A stretch of 35,000 bases of DNA from assembly GCA_002104895.1 (NCBI GenBank), contig MCFG01000328.1, forward strand, positions 1 through 35,000, given 5' to 3'. How positions within the stretch are numbered: position 1 is the first letter of the stretch; each line of letters starts with the position of its first letter. Positions 1 through 9,422 of this stretch are shown in pieces. Made by a program: the position numbers and the translations under genes. The notes beneath the pieces were generated by a model. The model did no database searches and was not told the DNA's origin. It saw only the letters and a program-made list of their open reading frames with translations. The DNA is from Anaeromyces robustus. Taxonomy: Eukaryota > Neocallimastigomycota > Neocallimastigomycetes > Neocallimastigales > Neocallimastigaceae.

Positions 1-875
1 CTATAACCAATATAAGTGAATATATCAAATAGTATTTAATAAATTCCATAATAAAATATAAGTGAACAAACCAAATATCAAAAAAAAAAAAAAAAAAAAA
101 AATTAATTATATATATACTTATATATATAATAATAATAAATTCCTTGCCTGAAATATTGGCAAGAAAATATCTTGTGTTTTAAAATTTTGTGTTGTTTCA
201 ATTATAAATAAGGAAAATTTATATTCCTTATAACTTAAAATATTACTTTTATTTCAAGGTCCTTTCCAAAGAAATAAAAGTAATAAGTCCTTCTTTTAAG
301 ATTTTTTAAGGTAATTTAGTAAATATACTAGGAGCGTATAGAGCTCATACACAGGGTAACGGCGTACATTAACTAGTTTCCGTAGGTGAGAAACTATAGT
401 CGTTAATTATTTGGGTATTAGTAAAGGGCGGTTGGATCGAGATTGTGTAAGGCACGCCTTGCCTCGTAATAGGGATTGTTAGTGTGATAACAAGCACGCA
501 ATACCGGACGACGGGTTTAATACCACGATAAACTCTGGCGAAAGACGAACTCCAGTCACCGAAGGCTGTAGGTCGGTCGTGAAAGGTAAAGCGACCTAAA
601 TATATATAGTTTTCATTTTTTATTTGAGGTCTAGTATATACCTCTAGTTAGTAGCTTTTGCCGGTTATTTATTGTTGTAAGGCACAAAAAGCGAAATTTT
701 AAATTACCTTAAATTGTCCTAAAATAAACTCTCAAAATTAATTTAGTCCGAATGAAATCCAATATCATAATAATAATCATTAGAATAATAGTTTTAGAAA
801 TTCAATTAATAATCATTACAATATTACTCAAGACACTTTCAGCAATCAAAAATTTTTTATAAAAGCAATTAGAAC
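1..875 (+). other. Untranslated leader of the chromovirus, with structured GC-richer part
   Basis: No gene is seen. The first 300 bases are AT-rich with a 23-base A run (79-101). From about 320 to 600 the base composition becomes clearly richer in G and C than almost anywhere else in the window. Two blocks here (329-353 and 533-572) resemble blocks in the leader of the minus-strand Gypsy element at 20334-20370 and 20504-20530. A 7-bp stem can form between TAGGTCG (569-575) and CGACCTA (592-598). Inference: an RNA element used for packaging, translation or reverse transcription. Confidence 0.6.
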
Positions 876-3800
876 ATGGAAGAAGAAACTTTTAACAATC
901 CCACCTACAAGGACGGATTCGCTGGAGACCGTCGATACCTCAAGGGATTCCTGGCAAAAATGGATCTCATTTTTATGATCCATCCAGATAAATTTGCTGA
1001 GGATTCAGTAAAAGTCGCTTACCTAATATCCAGACTTTATGGTTCGGCAATGAATTGGGCTGCCACCTTGCTTGAAAATCGCAACCCGTGTTTGGATAAT
1101 TACGAAGAATTTGTTACAAGATTTAAAGCCATTTTTGGGGACTATGACTCTACTTTCATTGCTAACCAGAAATTAAGAACCATAAAACAAAGGCGACTTG
1201 GGGATGTAAGAAGTTATATTTTAGAATTCAATAAATACTCTGATGAGTCCTCTTGGAATGAAGAAGCCAAGATGGACGCCTTTCTCGTAGGATTGAACGA
1301 TCAGGTAGCTACACGGATACTCGAAATGTTTCCTGGCCCTCGTACTCTAATCGCAATGCAAACCATAGCTTCCAGAATAGATAGCCGACTTTCTGCACAC
1401 AAACAGTTCTTTAATCAACAGAATAAATCAAATAATTATAAAAGTAAAAATAATAATATAAAAAAATCAAATTTTTCAAAAAAACCTTCAAATCCTAAAT
1501 TCCGTGGACCCTTATCAAACGAAGAAAAGGAAAGAAGAAGAAGGGAAAACCTTTGTGCTTATTGTGGTTCCGCCGAACATTCGCTTGAAAATTGTTCTTT
1601 AAAGAACAAATATAAAAAATCGACAACTAGCGCCCATATTTCAAACTTCGAATTTAAACCCAGACCAAGAATCTCGGATCAACCAAATATAAAGCTTCCT
1701 ATATTCGAATTCAACCTTAAAGTTTCTAATATTAAAACAAAAGCAAAAATTCTTCTGGATTCCGGCTCACAACTTAGCTTAATGGACAAATACTTTGTTA
1801 AAGAAAATAATATTCCCGTTTCTACTGAAATCACTTTTCCAAAAGTCTCCGGAATAGGAGGTAATCAATCAGTTATCGGTGAAACTCTTCCAATATCTGT
1901 TCAATACAACAATCACATATGCAAAGTAAAGTTTTATGTAATCGATCTTCCATCCTATTGTGCTATTCTTGGTGTAGATTGGCTCTCTACCCATAATCCT
2001 TCAATCAATTTTGCTACGAAAGAACTCGCATTTAAATCAAATCATTGTGTATCAAATTGTCTTGTAATACCAAGTACTTTTACCACTTATATCCCACAAA
2101 AGGAAACAAAATTCAATGAAATTAGAGAAATTAAAGAAATAAATAATAATAATAATGATATAATTAGTGATAGAAAATGTAATAAAATAAATGTTAATGT
2201 ATGTAATATAATTAATCCGAAAACATGTAATAATTCTAATAACAAAATAAACAAAGAAATAAATGATGAATTAAAAAATAAAATTAATAGATCTTTACCC
2301 AAAAAACTCATTCCATTTAAAGATGTATTTAGTGAGATATATGCGAATGAACTTCCACCTCACCGACCTTACGACTGTGAGATCAATTTGTTACCTAACA
2401 CCCAATTATTCTATGGACCAATTTATCCGTTGACAGAAAAAGAATCTAAAACTCTTAAGGAATATATTGTAGAAAACCTTGCAAAGGGTTTTATTAGAAA
2501 ATCTAAATCTCCTGGTGGTGCTCCTGTTTTCTTCGTATTAAAGAAAAATGGTGAACTTCGAATGGTTGTGGATTATAGACACTTAAACGACATAACTATC
2601 CGTGATTCTTACCCATTACCATTAATCAATGATATGCTCGAACACTTAGTAAATGGGAAAGTATTTTCAAAGCTCGATCTCCGTTCAGCCTATAACTTAG
2701 TAAGAATCAAAAAAGGTGATGAATACAAAACCGCTTTCACCTGTAAATATGGGCATTTTGAATATTTGGTAATGCCATTTGGCCTAAAGAACGCTCCAGC
2801 TGTCTTTCAACACTTTATCAATGATGTTTTAGAAGATATTCTTGGAGTATTTGCCTTTTGTTACATTGACGATATTATTGTTTTCTCCCCAGACTTAGAA
2901 ACACATTATGAACATCTATCAGAAGTTCTCCGTAGACTTAGAAAAGCAGGGTTATTCGCAAAATTGGAAAAGTGTGAATTTTGTGTTCCCTACTTGGATT
3001 TCCTTGGGCATAGAATCTCTTGCGATGGCATTTTTATGGATCCTAAGAAAGTTTCTTCCATTTTAGAGTGGCCTGTTCCTTTAAATGTTAAACAACTTCA
3101 ATCATTCTTGGGTTTAGCGAATTACTATAGAAGATTTATCCCAGGTTTTGCTGCTATTACACATCCCTTACATTCACTATTAAAGAAAAATACAAAATTC
3201 CTTTGGTCAACTGAAACTCAAGATGCCTTTGATAATCTCAAATCAAAATTCTCTTCTGCTCCTGTTTTGGCTTACCCAAATCGTGATCTACCTTTCCTAG
3301 TTGAAACTGATAGTAGTAACTTTGCCATTGGTGCCATTCTCTCTCAAACTTCATCCAAGGATAATAAAATTCATCCCGTAGCCTTTTTCTCCAGATCTCT
3401 TACTGCTACTGAGAAAAACTATCCTATTTACGACAAAGAACTATTAGCCATTATCGAAGCTTTGGAACATTGGAGACATCTCTTAAAAGGGACTTCAAAA
3501 CCATTTACAATTTTCTCTGATCACCGTAACCTTTTGTATCAAAAGAAACCAGAAAAAATGTCACAAAGACTTGTTCGCTGGGCTTTGTTTCTGTCGGAAT
3601 TCAACTTTAAAATAACTTATCGTGCTGGTTCTGCTAATGGTAAGGCTGACGCTCTTTCAAGAAGACCCGATTATGCTGCTAACAAAGAAGAATTAGACAA
3701 TGATATTCCATTTACAGTACTACATCCTGAAAACTTTTCTACTATGATTTCTTTTGTATCTTTGAATGATCAAATACTTAGTGAATATAATGATGATAAA

Positions 3801-5174
3801 TTCTACAAAGAAACTTGCAACAAACTTAATTCAAGGGATGATCGTACCAAACCAAAAGACTTCTGTCTTAGCAATAATTTTCTACTCTTTAAAGGAAAAA
3901 TTTACGTTCCGCCTAGTTGTCGCTCTTCAGTTCTAAACATTTGCCACGACTCTCCTTCTGCTGGGCATTTTGGCTTCAAGAAAACCTTCTCTTTGATCAA
4001 TCGTGATTTTTGGTGGCCTACTATGAGCTCCGACACAATAAGCTACATCCGTTCGTGTGAAATCTGTTGCCGCTCAAAGACTCAACGACACAAACCTTAT
4101 GGATTCCTTAATCCACTTGAAATTCCTGATCGCCCTTGGACTTCTATTTCAATGGATTTTATCACTGACCTTCCCCCTTCAAATGGTTTCACTTGTATTT
4201 TTGTGGTTCTGGATAGATTTTCTAAAATGGGCCATTTTATTCCATTCCCTAACGTTCCTTCTTCCGAAGATACTGCTCAAGCTTTTATGAAATATATTTT
4301 CAAACTCCATGGACTTCCAAATGAAATTTTTTCTGATAGAGGTACTCAATTCACCTCCAAACTCTGGACCGCTATTTGCAAATCTCTCAACATTTCGATG
4401 AAACTATCTTCACCTTTTCACCATCAAACCAATGGTTTAACGGAGAGGGTGAACTCCGTTATTGAACAATTTCTTAGATGCTACTCAAACTTTAAAGGAT
4501 CAAATTGGAATGAATACTTATTTCTTGCAGAATTCTGTTATAATAATTCGGTTCAAGAATCCTTAAAAAAATCACCCTTCTACGCAAATTATGGCTATAA
4601 CCCCCGTTTCTCTCCAGCTGTACCAAACAATATCGATGTTCCTCGCGCAGAAGAATTAACAAAAAACTTATCCGAATTATTTTTACAACTTAAAGAAAAC
4701 TTGAAGTTAGCAAGTAAGAAACAAGAAACATTTGCAAATAAACATAGGATGAAAGCCCCAGAATTTAAAATAAACGACAAAGTTTGGATCAATAGTTCGC
4801 TCGTAATTAGAAATAAGAATAAGAAATTAAAACCAAGAAAATTAGGTCCATACAAAATCATTAGAAAAGTATCACCTGTTTCTTATGAATTGGAACTTCC
4901 AAAAAACATTAGAATTCATCCTGTAATTCATGTTTCAGAATTAGAACCATATTATGAAGATAAATTCGGAAGAAAACAAAAACCACCACCACCAATAATC
5001 GTAAATGAAGAAGAAGAATATGAAGTTGAAGAAATTCTCGATAAAAGAAAACACTACGGCAAAATTCAATACCTTATAAAATGGAAAGGCTACCCTTTAT
5101 CTGAAGCTTCTTGGGAACCAGAGTCAAATCTTAATTGTCCAGAACTACTTAAGAAATTTAACAAAGCAAATTAG
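876..5174 (+). CDS. Gag-Pol polyprotein of a Ty3/Gypsy chromovirus
   Basis: The single frame of 1432 codons holds, in order: a Gag domain (about residues 20-175), a basic Asn/Lys/Ser-rich stretch, a zinc knuckle CAYCGSAEHSLENC (about 227-240, CX2CX4HX4C), an aspartic protease with LLDSGSQ (about 293-299), reverse transcriptase with YIDD (about 662) and MPFGLKNAP, RNase H with ETDSSN, an integrase zinc-binding part (H...H, CEICC), an integrase core with MDFITDLPP, SDRGTQF and TNGLTERVNS, and a chromodomain at about 1380-1430 with EVEEILDKR and IKWKGY..SEASWEP. Gag and Pol lie in one frame with no stop between them, as in several fungal chromoviruses. The ATG at 876 is the first in frame behind the long leader, and its context (AACATGGAAG) is reasonable. 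Identification is certain at family level; activity cannot be judged here. Confidence 0.95.
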   Translation: MEEETFNNPTYKDGFAGDRRYLKGFLAKMDLIFMIHPDKFAEDSVKVAYLISRLYGSAMNWAATLLENRNPCLDNYEEFVTRFKAIFGDYDSTFIANQKLRTIKQRRLGDVRSYILEFNKYSDESSWNEEAKMDAFLVGLNDQVATRILEMFPGPRTLIAMQTIASRIDSRLSAHKQFFNQQNKSNNYKSKNNNIKKSNFSKKPSNPKFRGPLSNEEKERRRRENLCAYCGSAEHSLENCSLKNKYKKSTTSAHISNFEFKPRPRISDQPNIKLPIFEFNLKVSNIKTKAKILLDSGSQLSLMDKYFVKENNIPVSTEITFPKVSGIGGNQSVIGETLPISVQYNNHICKVKFYVIDLPSYCAILGVDWLSTHNPSINFATKELAFKSNHCVSNCLVIPSTFTTYIPQKETKFNEIREIKEINNNNNDIISDRKCNKINVNVCNIINPKTCNNSNNKINKEINDELKNKINRSLPKKLIPFKDVFSEIYANELPPHRPYDCEINLLPNTQLFYGPIYPLTEKESKTLKEYIVENLAKGFIRKSKSPGGAPVFFVLKKNGELRMVVDYRHLNDITIRDSYPLPLINDMLEHLVNGKVFSKLDLRSAYNLVRIKKGDEYKTAFTCKYGHFEYLVMPFGLKNAPAVFQHFINDVLEDILGVFAFCYIDDIIVFSPDLETHYEHLSEVLRRLRKAGLFAKLEKCEFCVPYLDFLGHRISCDGIFMDPKKVSSILEWPVPLNVKQLQSFLGLANYYRRFIPGFAAITHPLHSLLKKNTKFLWSTETQDAFDNLKSKFSSAPVLAYPNRDLPFLVETDSSNFAIGAILSQTSSKDNKIHPVAFFSRSLTATEKNYPIYDKELLAIIEALEHWRHLLKGTSKPFTIFSDHRNLLYQKKPEKMSQRLVRWALFLSEFNFKITYRAGSANGKADALSRRPDYAANKEELDNDIPFTVLHPENFSTMISFVSLNDQILSEYNDDKFYKETCNKLNSRDDRTKPKDFCLSNNFLLFKGKIYVPPSCRSSVLNICHDSPSAGHFGFKKTFSLINRDFWWPTMSSDTISYIRSCEICCRSKTQRHKPYGFLNPLEIPDRPWTSISMDFITDLPPSNGFTCIFVVLDRFSKMGHFIPFPNVPSSEDTAQAFMKYIFKLHGLPNEIFSDRGTQFTSKLWTAICKSLNISMKLSSPFHHQTNGLTERVNSVIEQFLRCYSNFKGSNWNEYLFLAEFCYNNSVQESLKKSPFYANYGYNPRFSPAVPNNIDVPRAEELTKNLSELFLQLKENLKLASKKQETFANKHRMKAPEFKINDKVWINSSLVIRNKNKKLKPRKLGPYKIIRKVSPVSYELELPKNIRIHPVIHVSELEPYYEDKFGRKQKPPPPIIVNEEEEYEVEEILDKRKHYGKIQYLIKWKGYPLSEASWEPESNLNCPELLKKFNKAN

Positions 5175-5373
5175 AAACTTAAATTGAAAAAGAATCTTTA
5201 ATATTATTATACTTTAATTTTATTAATATCAAACTTATTATATATCAATATCAACTTATAATACTTATTATTATTAATATTAAATAATCTTATCAATATC
5301 AATATCTAAATGTAATTCTTTATCAATGTAATTTTATTAATAAACATGTATATTTTTATATTATAATTTACAC

Positions 5374-5418
<45 letters not shown>

Positions 5419-5506
5419 ATATTGAAACTTTATAAATAAAAAAATTTTTTCTTATTTTAGCCTGATGTTGAGATTCGTCTGGTATCCGAATCCTAGAGGA
5501 GGACCA
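5175..5506 (+). other. 3' untranslated part of the chromovirus with A run and polypurine tract
   Basis: No gene. AT-rich with TAATATCAA-type repeats, then 41 consecutive A (5376-5416). The last bases before the LTR include AGAGGAGGA (about 5494-5502), a fitting polypurine tract for plus-strand priming, a few bases before the TGTAACG start of the LTR. Confidence 0.6.
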
Positions 5507-6034
5507 TGTAACGAAACTCATAATCAGTAAATTAGTAACCATGGTTTAGTGGTTAAATACTATGACCATCGAGCTGAACTCCTTGGGTTCGACTCACACT
5601 CATTCTCAATTTATAAAAAATTTTTTATTTTAAGAAAAATTTATTATTAATTTCTGTATTTTATTTCTGTATTTTATTTCTGTATTTTATCATAGAAATT
5701 AATAGAATAAAATCAGAAATTTTCGGATAAAAATTTTTTATAATTTATCCTTTTTCCATAAGATTCTTTTTTATCAAAAAAATTTAAGTTTCGAGAACTT
5801 TTTAGAAATTTTTATTATTTTCAAAAAAATATAAATAGGTGTAAAATTCATTAATAAAATATTTTTAAATTCGTGCTTTTATTAATTAGTTTATAAGTAA
5901 TTTGAAATATTATAATAACTAATTAATAATTAATATTTATACTTTAAAATTAATAAAACTTATTTCTAACAAAACATATTTATTTTAAATTACTTTATTG
6001 TTTATAAACCTATTGTGTAAAAGCAAACGTTACA
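5507..6034 (+). repeat. 3' LTR of the chromovirus (528 bp)
   Basis: It begins TGTAACG and ends CGTTACA, perfect 7-bp inverted ends with the TG...CA rule. Inside are a tRNA-like stretch with A and B boxes (5542-5595), three tandem copies of a 14-bp unit containing TTTCTGTATTTTA (about 5648-5691), and a TATA-box candidate TATAAATAGG near 5830. A reverse-orientation copy at 12957-13471 plus 21751-21763 has the same total length, 528 bp, and appears identical on reading. Confidence 0.85.
5542..5595 (+). promoter_or_regulatory. tRNA-like pol III A and B boxes inside the chromovirus LTR
   Basis: TGGTTTAGTGG (5542-5552) fits the A-box consensus TRGYNNANNGG, and GGTTCGACTC (5586-5595) fits the B box. 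The starts are 44 bp apart, the spacing of a real tRNA gene. The acceptor and T stems do not pair properly, so this is not a functional tRNA gene. It could be a tRNA relic captured in U3. The same pair occurs in the related LTR copies at 7700-7753 and 13396-13449. Confidence 0.6.
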
Positions 6035-6635
6035 TATATATAATTATTATTATTGTTGTTTTATTATTTTCATATTGTTTTGTCGCTGTCTCGCCCGGAT
6101 TCTCCACCAAATTTGATACAAGATAAACTTATATCTAATTATTTTATTTAAAGACAAGACAGCAGGGAAATATTAACAAAACAATATATTCTAATATAAC
6201 ACAATTTATAATAATTATTTCATGTTTAATATAATAGTTTATTTATTTATTATTATTTATTATTACATTTTATTATAATTATAATTGAATTTATCTAACT
6301 AATATTAATATCTAAACTAAACTTTATTATATAAACACTATTCCTTATTAATCTATATATTAACCTAGGAAATTCTCAAATAAAATATTAAATTATTAAA
6401 CTAAATATTAATTAAACCATTATAAAAATCTCTAAACTATATTATAAAAAACTCACTTGGGATTAACTTTCTCTCCATAGAAAGATCCCATATTAAAAAT
6501 ATAATAATAATAATTTCTTTTATATGTATTATTTAGTTATTTAGCCAATCAGAATTATTTATTTTTTCTTCTTAATACATGTTCAATCACCTGGTAGTAA
6601 TAATATAAATCTCTATTTATATTGAGTCTGTATCA
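6035..6635 (-). mobile_element. 5' end (LTR and primer-binding site) of a second Gypsy-type element on the minus strand
   Basis: Read on the minus strand, an LTR-like block (6635 to 6114) with ends TGATACA/TGTATCA is followed after a 4-base gap by a primer-binding site starting TGGTGGAGAATCCGGG (6109 to about 6088), then about 50 bases of leader that stop at the chromovirus LTR. The layout matches the complete minus-strand element at 13472-21746, whose site starts TGGTGGAGAG. The body would lie left of the chromovirus, outside the window. The outer LTR boundary at 6635 is uncertain: a 19-base string near 6991 is shared with the LTR of the other element, so the LTR might extend to about 7680. 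Confidence 0.55.
6088..6109 (-). promoter_or_regulatory. tRNA primer-binding site of the minus-strand element
   Basis: The plus strand ends in TCTCCACCA, a mature tRNA 3' end with CCA. The minus strand is therefore complementary to such a tRNA, as a primer-binding site must be. Which tRNA is meant cannot be settled by eye. Confidence 0.55.
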
Positions 6636-7675
6636 CAATTTAATACAAAATGGTAATATCTTAATTCTTTATAGGGAAGAAAGTGATATTACCTATGTAT
6701 TTTCAGAATAACTGTCTAAGTTATTTTCCAGTAGATTGTAAATTTAAACACTAAAATTGTTTTATAAAAACACAGTTTTATTATTAAGTTTAAAATATAA
6801 AATTTATTTATTAAAATTTTATTAAATTTATTATTATTTATTAAATAGTAGTTTTATTCTTAACTAAACTATTTTATGTTGATTATATATTTTAATTTAG
6901 TAATTTATTCTAATAATTATTAATTTATTATATTTATGACTAAGCTATTATTAAAAATAGTAGTAAAGAATTAATTTACATAAAAATATTTACATGTATT
7001 TATATTTTTCTTTAAAATTAAACTATTTACAATAATAAATAAAATAATACAAGTATTTATAAAAATATAAATAAAATAATTAAAAATTATTGAATAAAAT
7101 AAGTAAAAATGTATAAAAATAATAATAAAATAAATAATAAAAATAAATAATATTATTAATAAAATTATAAAGATAAACTGTTTATTTATTTATAAAGTAA
7201 ATAAAATTAGTTGTTATTTCTAATTTAGAAATGTTTAAGTGTAAAGAATATTTAAAAAGTATTTAGAAGGTATTTTAAAAGTGTTTTTAGAAACTATTTT
7301 CGAGTCATATTATTTAATTAAAATATTTTAGAATCGTTTATTATTTTTATAATATTAATTATAAATTGTTTATAATTTATATAAATTTAATATTCAATAA
7401 TATTTTTAAGAATTGATTTAGTTTAAGATAATAATGATAAAGATACTGTTTTAAAATATAATTTAATAATCTTATTATTTTTTTATTAATGTTATTAATT
7501 ATTTTAAATGATAATTCAATATAATATTAAAATTTATTAATTATTTGAAGTTTAGAAAATAATTATAATTAAAGTAAATTAATAATAAATTATAGAGAAT
7601 AATAATAAATAAAACTAATTAGAATTTTTAAAAGTTAATATTATAATTAAAAGTACTATAAAAATTTCATTATTT
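6636..7675. other. AT-rich stretch without a gene
   Basis: No coding region is seen. It consists almost only of A and T with ATTATTA- and AAATAAT-type strings. A short imperfect palindrome GGTAATATC...GATATTACC lies near 6652-6691. A 19-base match near 6991 to the LTR at 13472-14610 suggests that part may be old LTR sequence. Confidence 0.5.
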
Positions 7676-8229
7676 ATCGAATTAGTAAAATAGTAACCAT
7701 GGTCTAGTGGTTAGTAACTATGACCATCTGGGAGAACACTCTGGGTTCGACTCACACCTTGTTCCAAATTTTATAAAAATTTTATTTTAAATTTATTTAT
7801 TATAAATTTCTGTATTTTATTCTGTATTTGTTTCTGTATTTTATTTCTGTATCTCTTTATAGAATTACATGGAATAGAATTAGAAACTTTAAGAAAAAAT
7901 TATATAATATTTCTTTATTTTTCTATGAGATTCATTTTATATCAAAATATCTTAGTTTCTAGCAATTTTTTATTATTTTTATGAACTTTTATTTTTAAAA
8001 CTATTTTTCCGCAAAAAGTATAAATAGGTGTAAAATCTTTAGTTAAAATATTTTTCTTTGTGCTTTTATTCTTTTATAACTTTATATATATTAGTAATAA
8101 TTAATTCATAAGTAGTTTGAAATACTACAAAGATTAGTTATTATTAATTTTTAATAATTAATAAAACTAAATTCTAATAAAACATATTTTAAATAAAAAT
8201 AAAATAAAACTTAAAACTAAATCTTACTA
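7676..8229 (+). repeat. Diverged relative of the chromovirus LTR
   Basis: It aligns by eye over about 500 bp with 5507-6034: the tRNA-like A and B boxes (7700-7710 and 7744-7753, again 44 bp apart), the repeated TTTCTGTATTTTAT unit, the TATAAATAGGTGTAAAAT motif near 8021 and the AGTTTGAAATA stretch. It is clearly older than the two identical copies. Its ends are not clear; CGACA near 8229 could be the right end and TATCG near 7676 a decayed left end. It may be a solo LTR or a fragment. Confidence 0.6.
7700..7753 (+). promoter_or_regulatory. tRNA-like A and B boxes in the diverged LTR copy
   Basis: TGGTCTAGTGG (A box, perfect to consensus) and GGTTCGACTC (B box) are retained although the surrounding LTR has changed, with the same 44-bp spacing as in the younger copies. 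Confidence 0.55.
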
Positions 8230-8564
8230 ATATATATATCTCGACACCGACCTTTCAGGTTAACAAAGGAAAGGTGTTCTGATATTGCAATAAGTATCTT
8301 TTATTTTAAATTTTATTTTGTTTGTGTTTACTTCAGATTTTGGTGTCAATTGTAATATTGGAACTACCGTTCCGTTACAAAAACACAAATAAATTACATT
8401 ATTACTGTAATTAAATTATATGTATTATTATGATAATATTATTTTCAAAATATAAATCCATCGTATAAATTGATTTTTTTTTTTTTCTCTACTTATATTT
8501 CAATAACTCATCTCATATTATATAGTTTAATAAATAAATTTCATACTGATAAAGATCGTACAAT
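8230..8564 (+). other. Untranslated leader of the Copia element
   Basis: No gene. Just inside is a possible imperfect hairpin (ACACCGACCTTTC against GGAAAGGTGTTC, about 8235-8280). A 14-base T run lies near 8473. No primer-binding site could be named with confidence. Confidence 0.4.
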
Positions 8565-9422
8565 ATGTCTGTTAGAACAAACAATAGAAGAACCAGAGAC
8601 GGTGAAACCTATGAACCAGAAAACAGACACAATATATCTTTCAATTACACTGATTCTTTCACCCACACTGTCACTTTAAACACTGAAAATTATAATAGCT
8701 GGAAAACCAACATGCTCTATCTTTTGGATATTAACAATCTCGTAGACTATGTGATTACTGAAAAGGTAAAGAAAATTAAAAGAAATAAAATCAATAATCC
8801 TGAAGACTACATTATTGATAAATTAGATCCTTCGGTTGCCTACCATAAGTCCACTAAACTACCTGATATTAAAAATGACAATACTACAAAATGGATAATT
8901 TTAAACTCTTTGAATGAAGAAACCAGGAAGATTATTGAAAATAGAGGGAAGACCGCCTACGAAGTCTGGAAGATACTCGAAAACTCGTTCACCAAAGGAA
9001 AGGAACAATTGAAAACAGAATTAAAAGAAAAACTAGAAAAACTAAAATTTGATACCTCAGTTGATATAAATATTTTCATTTCCTACATAGAAAATATCTT
9101 TGATGAGTTAGAACTTTTGGATCATAACATTCCGGACGAAGCCAAGGTTGGATTTCTAAACAGGTCACTACCTGAAAATCTACGTTGGATCAATGTCTTT
9201 CAATTCCGAGATAACTGGAAAAATTGTATCACATATATCACCAAAGTAATCCCTGACATTATCTATTCCTACAGAAAAGAAAACCGACTACTGAAGATAA
9301 ATTCAGATAACAAAGAAGTACTAGCAGCCACAATTAGGAATCACAAGAAAAGAAATGGAAAATGTTATATCTGTAAAAAATTTGGTCATTTCGCCTATGA
9401 ATGTAAATTCAATAAAAACTAA
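8565..9422 (+). CDS. Gag protein of the Ty1/Copia element
   Basis: 285 codons. The body resembles Copia Gag (UBN2-like): NYNSWKTNM near residues 45-53, then TAYEVWKILENSF and a Lys/Glu-rich helical stretch. At the C terminus is one zinc knuckle CYICKKFGHFAYEC (CX2CX4HX4C), which binds RNA in the family. The ATG at 8565 is chosen because the preceding bases are AT-rich leader and the frame's Gag similarity begins soon after. The 3' end overlaps the pol frame by about 68 bases. Confidence 0.88.
   Translation: MSVRTNNRRTRDGETYEPENRHNISFNYTDSFTHTVTLNTENYNSWKTNMLYLLDINNLVDYVITEKVKKIKRNKINNPEDYIIDKLDPSVAYHKSTKLPDIKNDNTTKWIILNSLNEETRKIIENRGKTAYEVWKILENSFTKGKEQLKTELKEKLEKLKFDTSVDINIFISYIENIFDELELLDHNIPDEAKVGFLNRSLPENLRWINVFQFRDNWKNCITYITKVIPDIIYSYRKENRLLKINSDNKEVLAATIRNHKKRNGKCYICKKFGHFAYECKFNKN

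Larger units (their letters stand above)
1..6034 (+). mobile_element. Ty3/Gypsy chromovirus (chromodomain LTR retrotransposon), cut by the left window edge
   Basis: Seen: an untranslated leader (1-875), one long gag-pol frame (876-5174), a 3' untranslated stretch with a 41-base A run (5376-5416), a purine-rich tract just before 5507, and a 3' LTR at 5507-6034. The 5' LTR and primer-binding site are not in the window. Known of the family: the C-terminal chromodomain behind integrase defines chromoviruses and is thought to steer integration toward marked chromatin. The coding frame looks whole. An LTR of the same family elsewhere in the window appears identical to this 3' LTR, so the family was recently active. 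The element abuts the primer-binding-site region of another Gypsy element at 6035, so it probably inserted into that element. Confidence 0.88.

Noticed and set aside
5535-5610. A functional tRNA gene (also at 7692-7765 and 13385-13456)
   Set aside because: A and B boxes are good, but the acceptor and T stems do not pair and the anticodon arm is not clear. At most a tRNA-derived relic.
6080-6110. End of a tRNA gene carrying CCA
   Set aside because: Nuclear tRNA genes of eukaryotes usually do not encode CCA, and the strand and the distance to an LTR fit a primer-binding site better.
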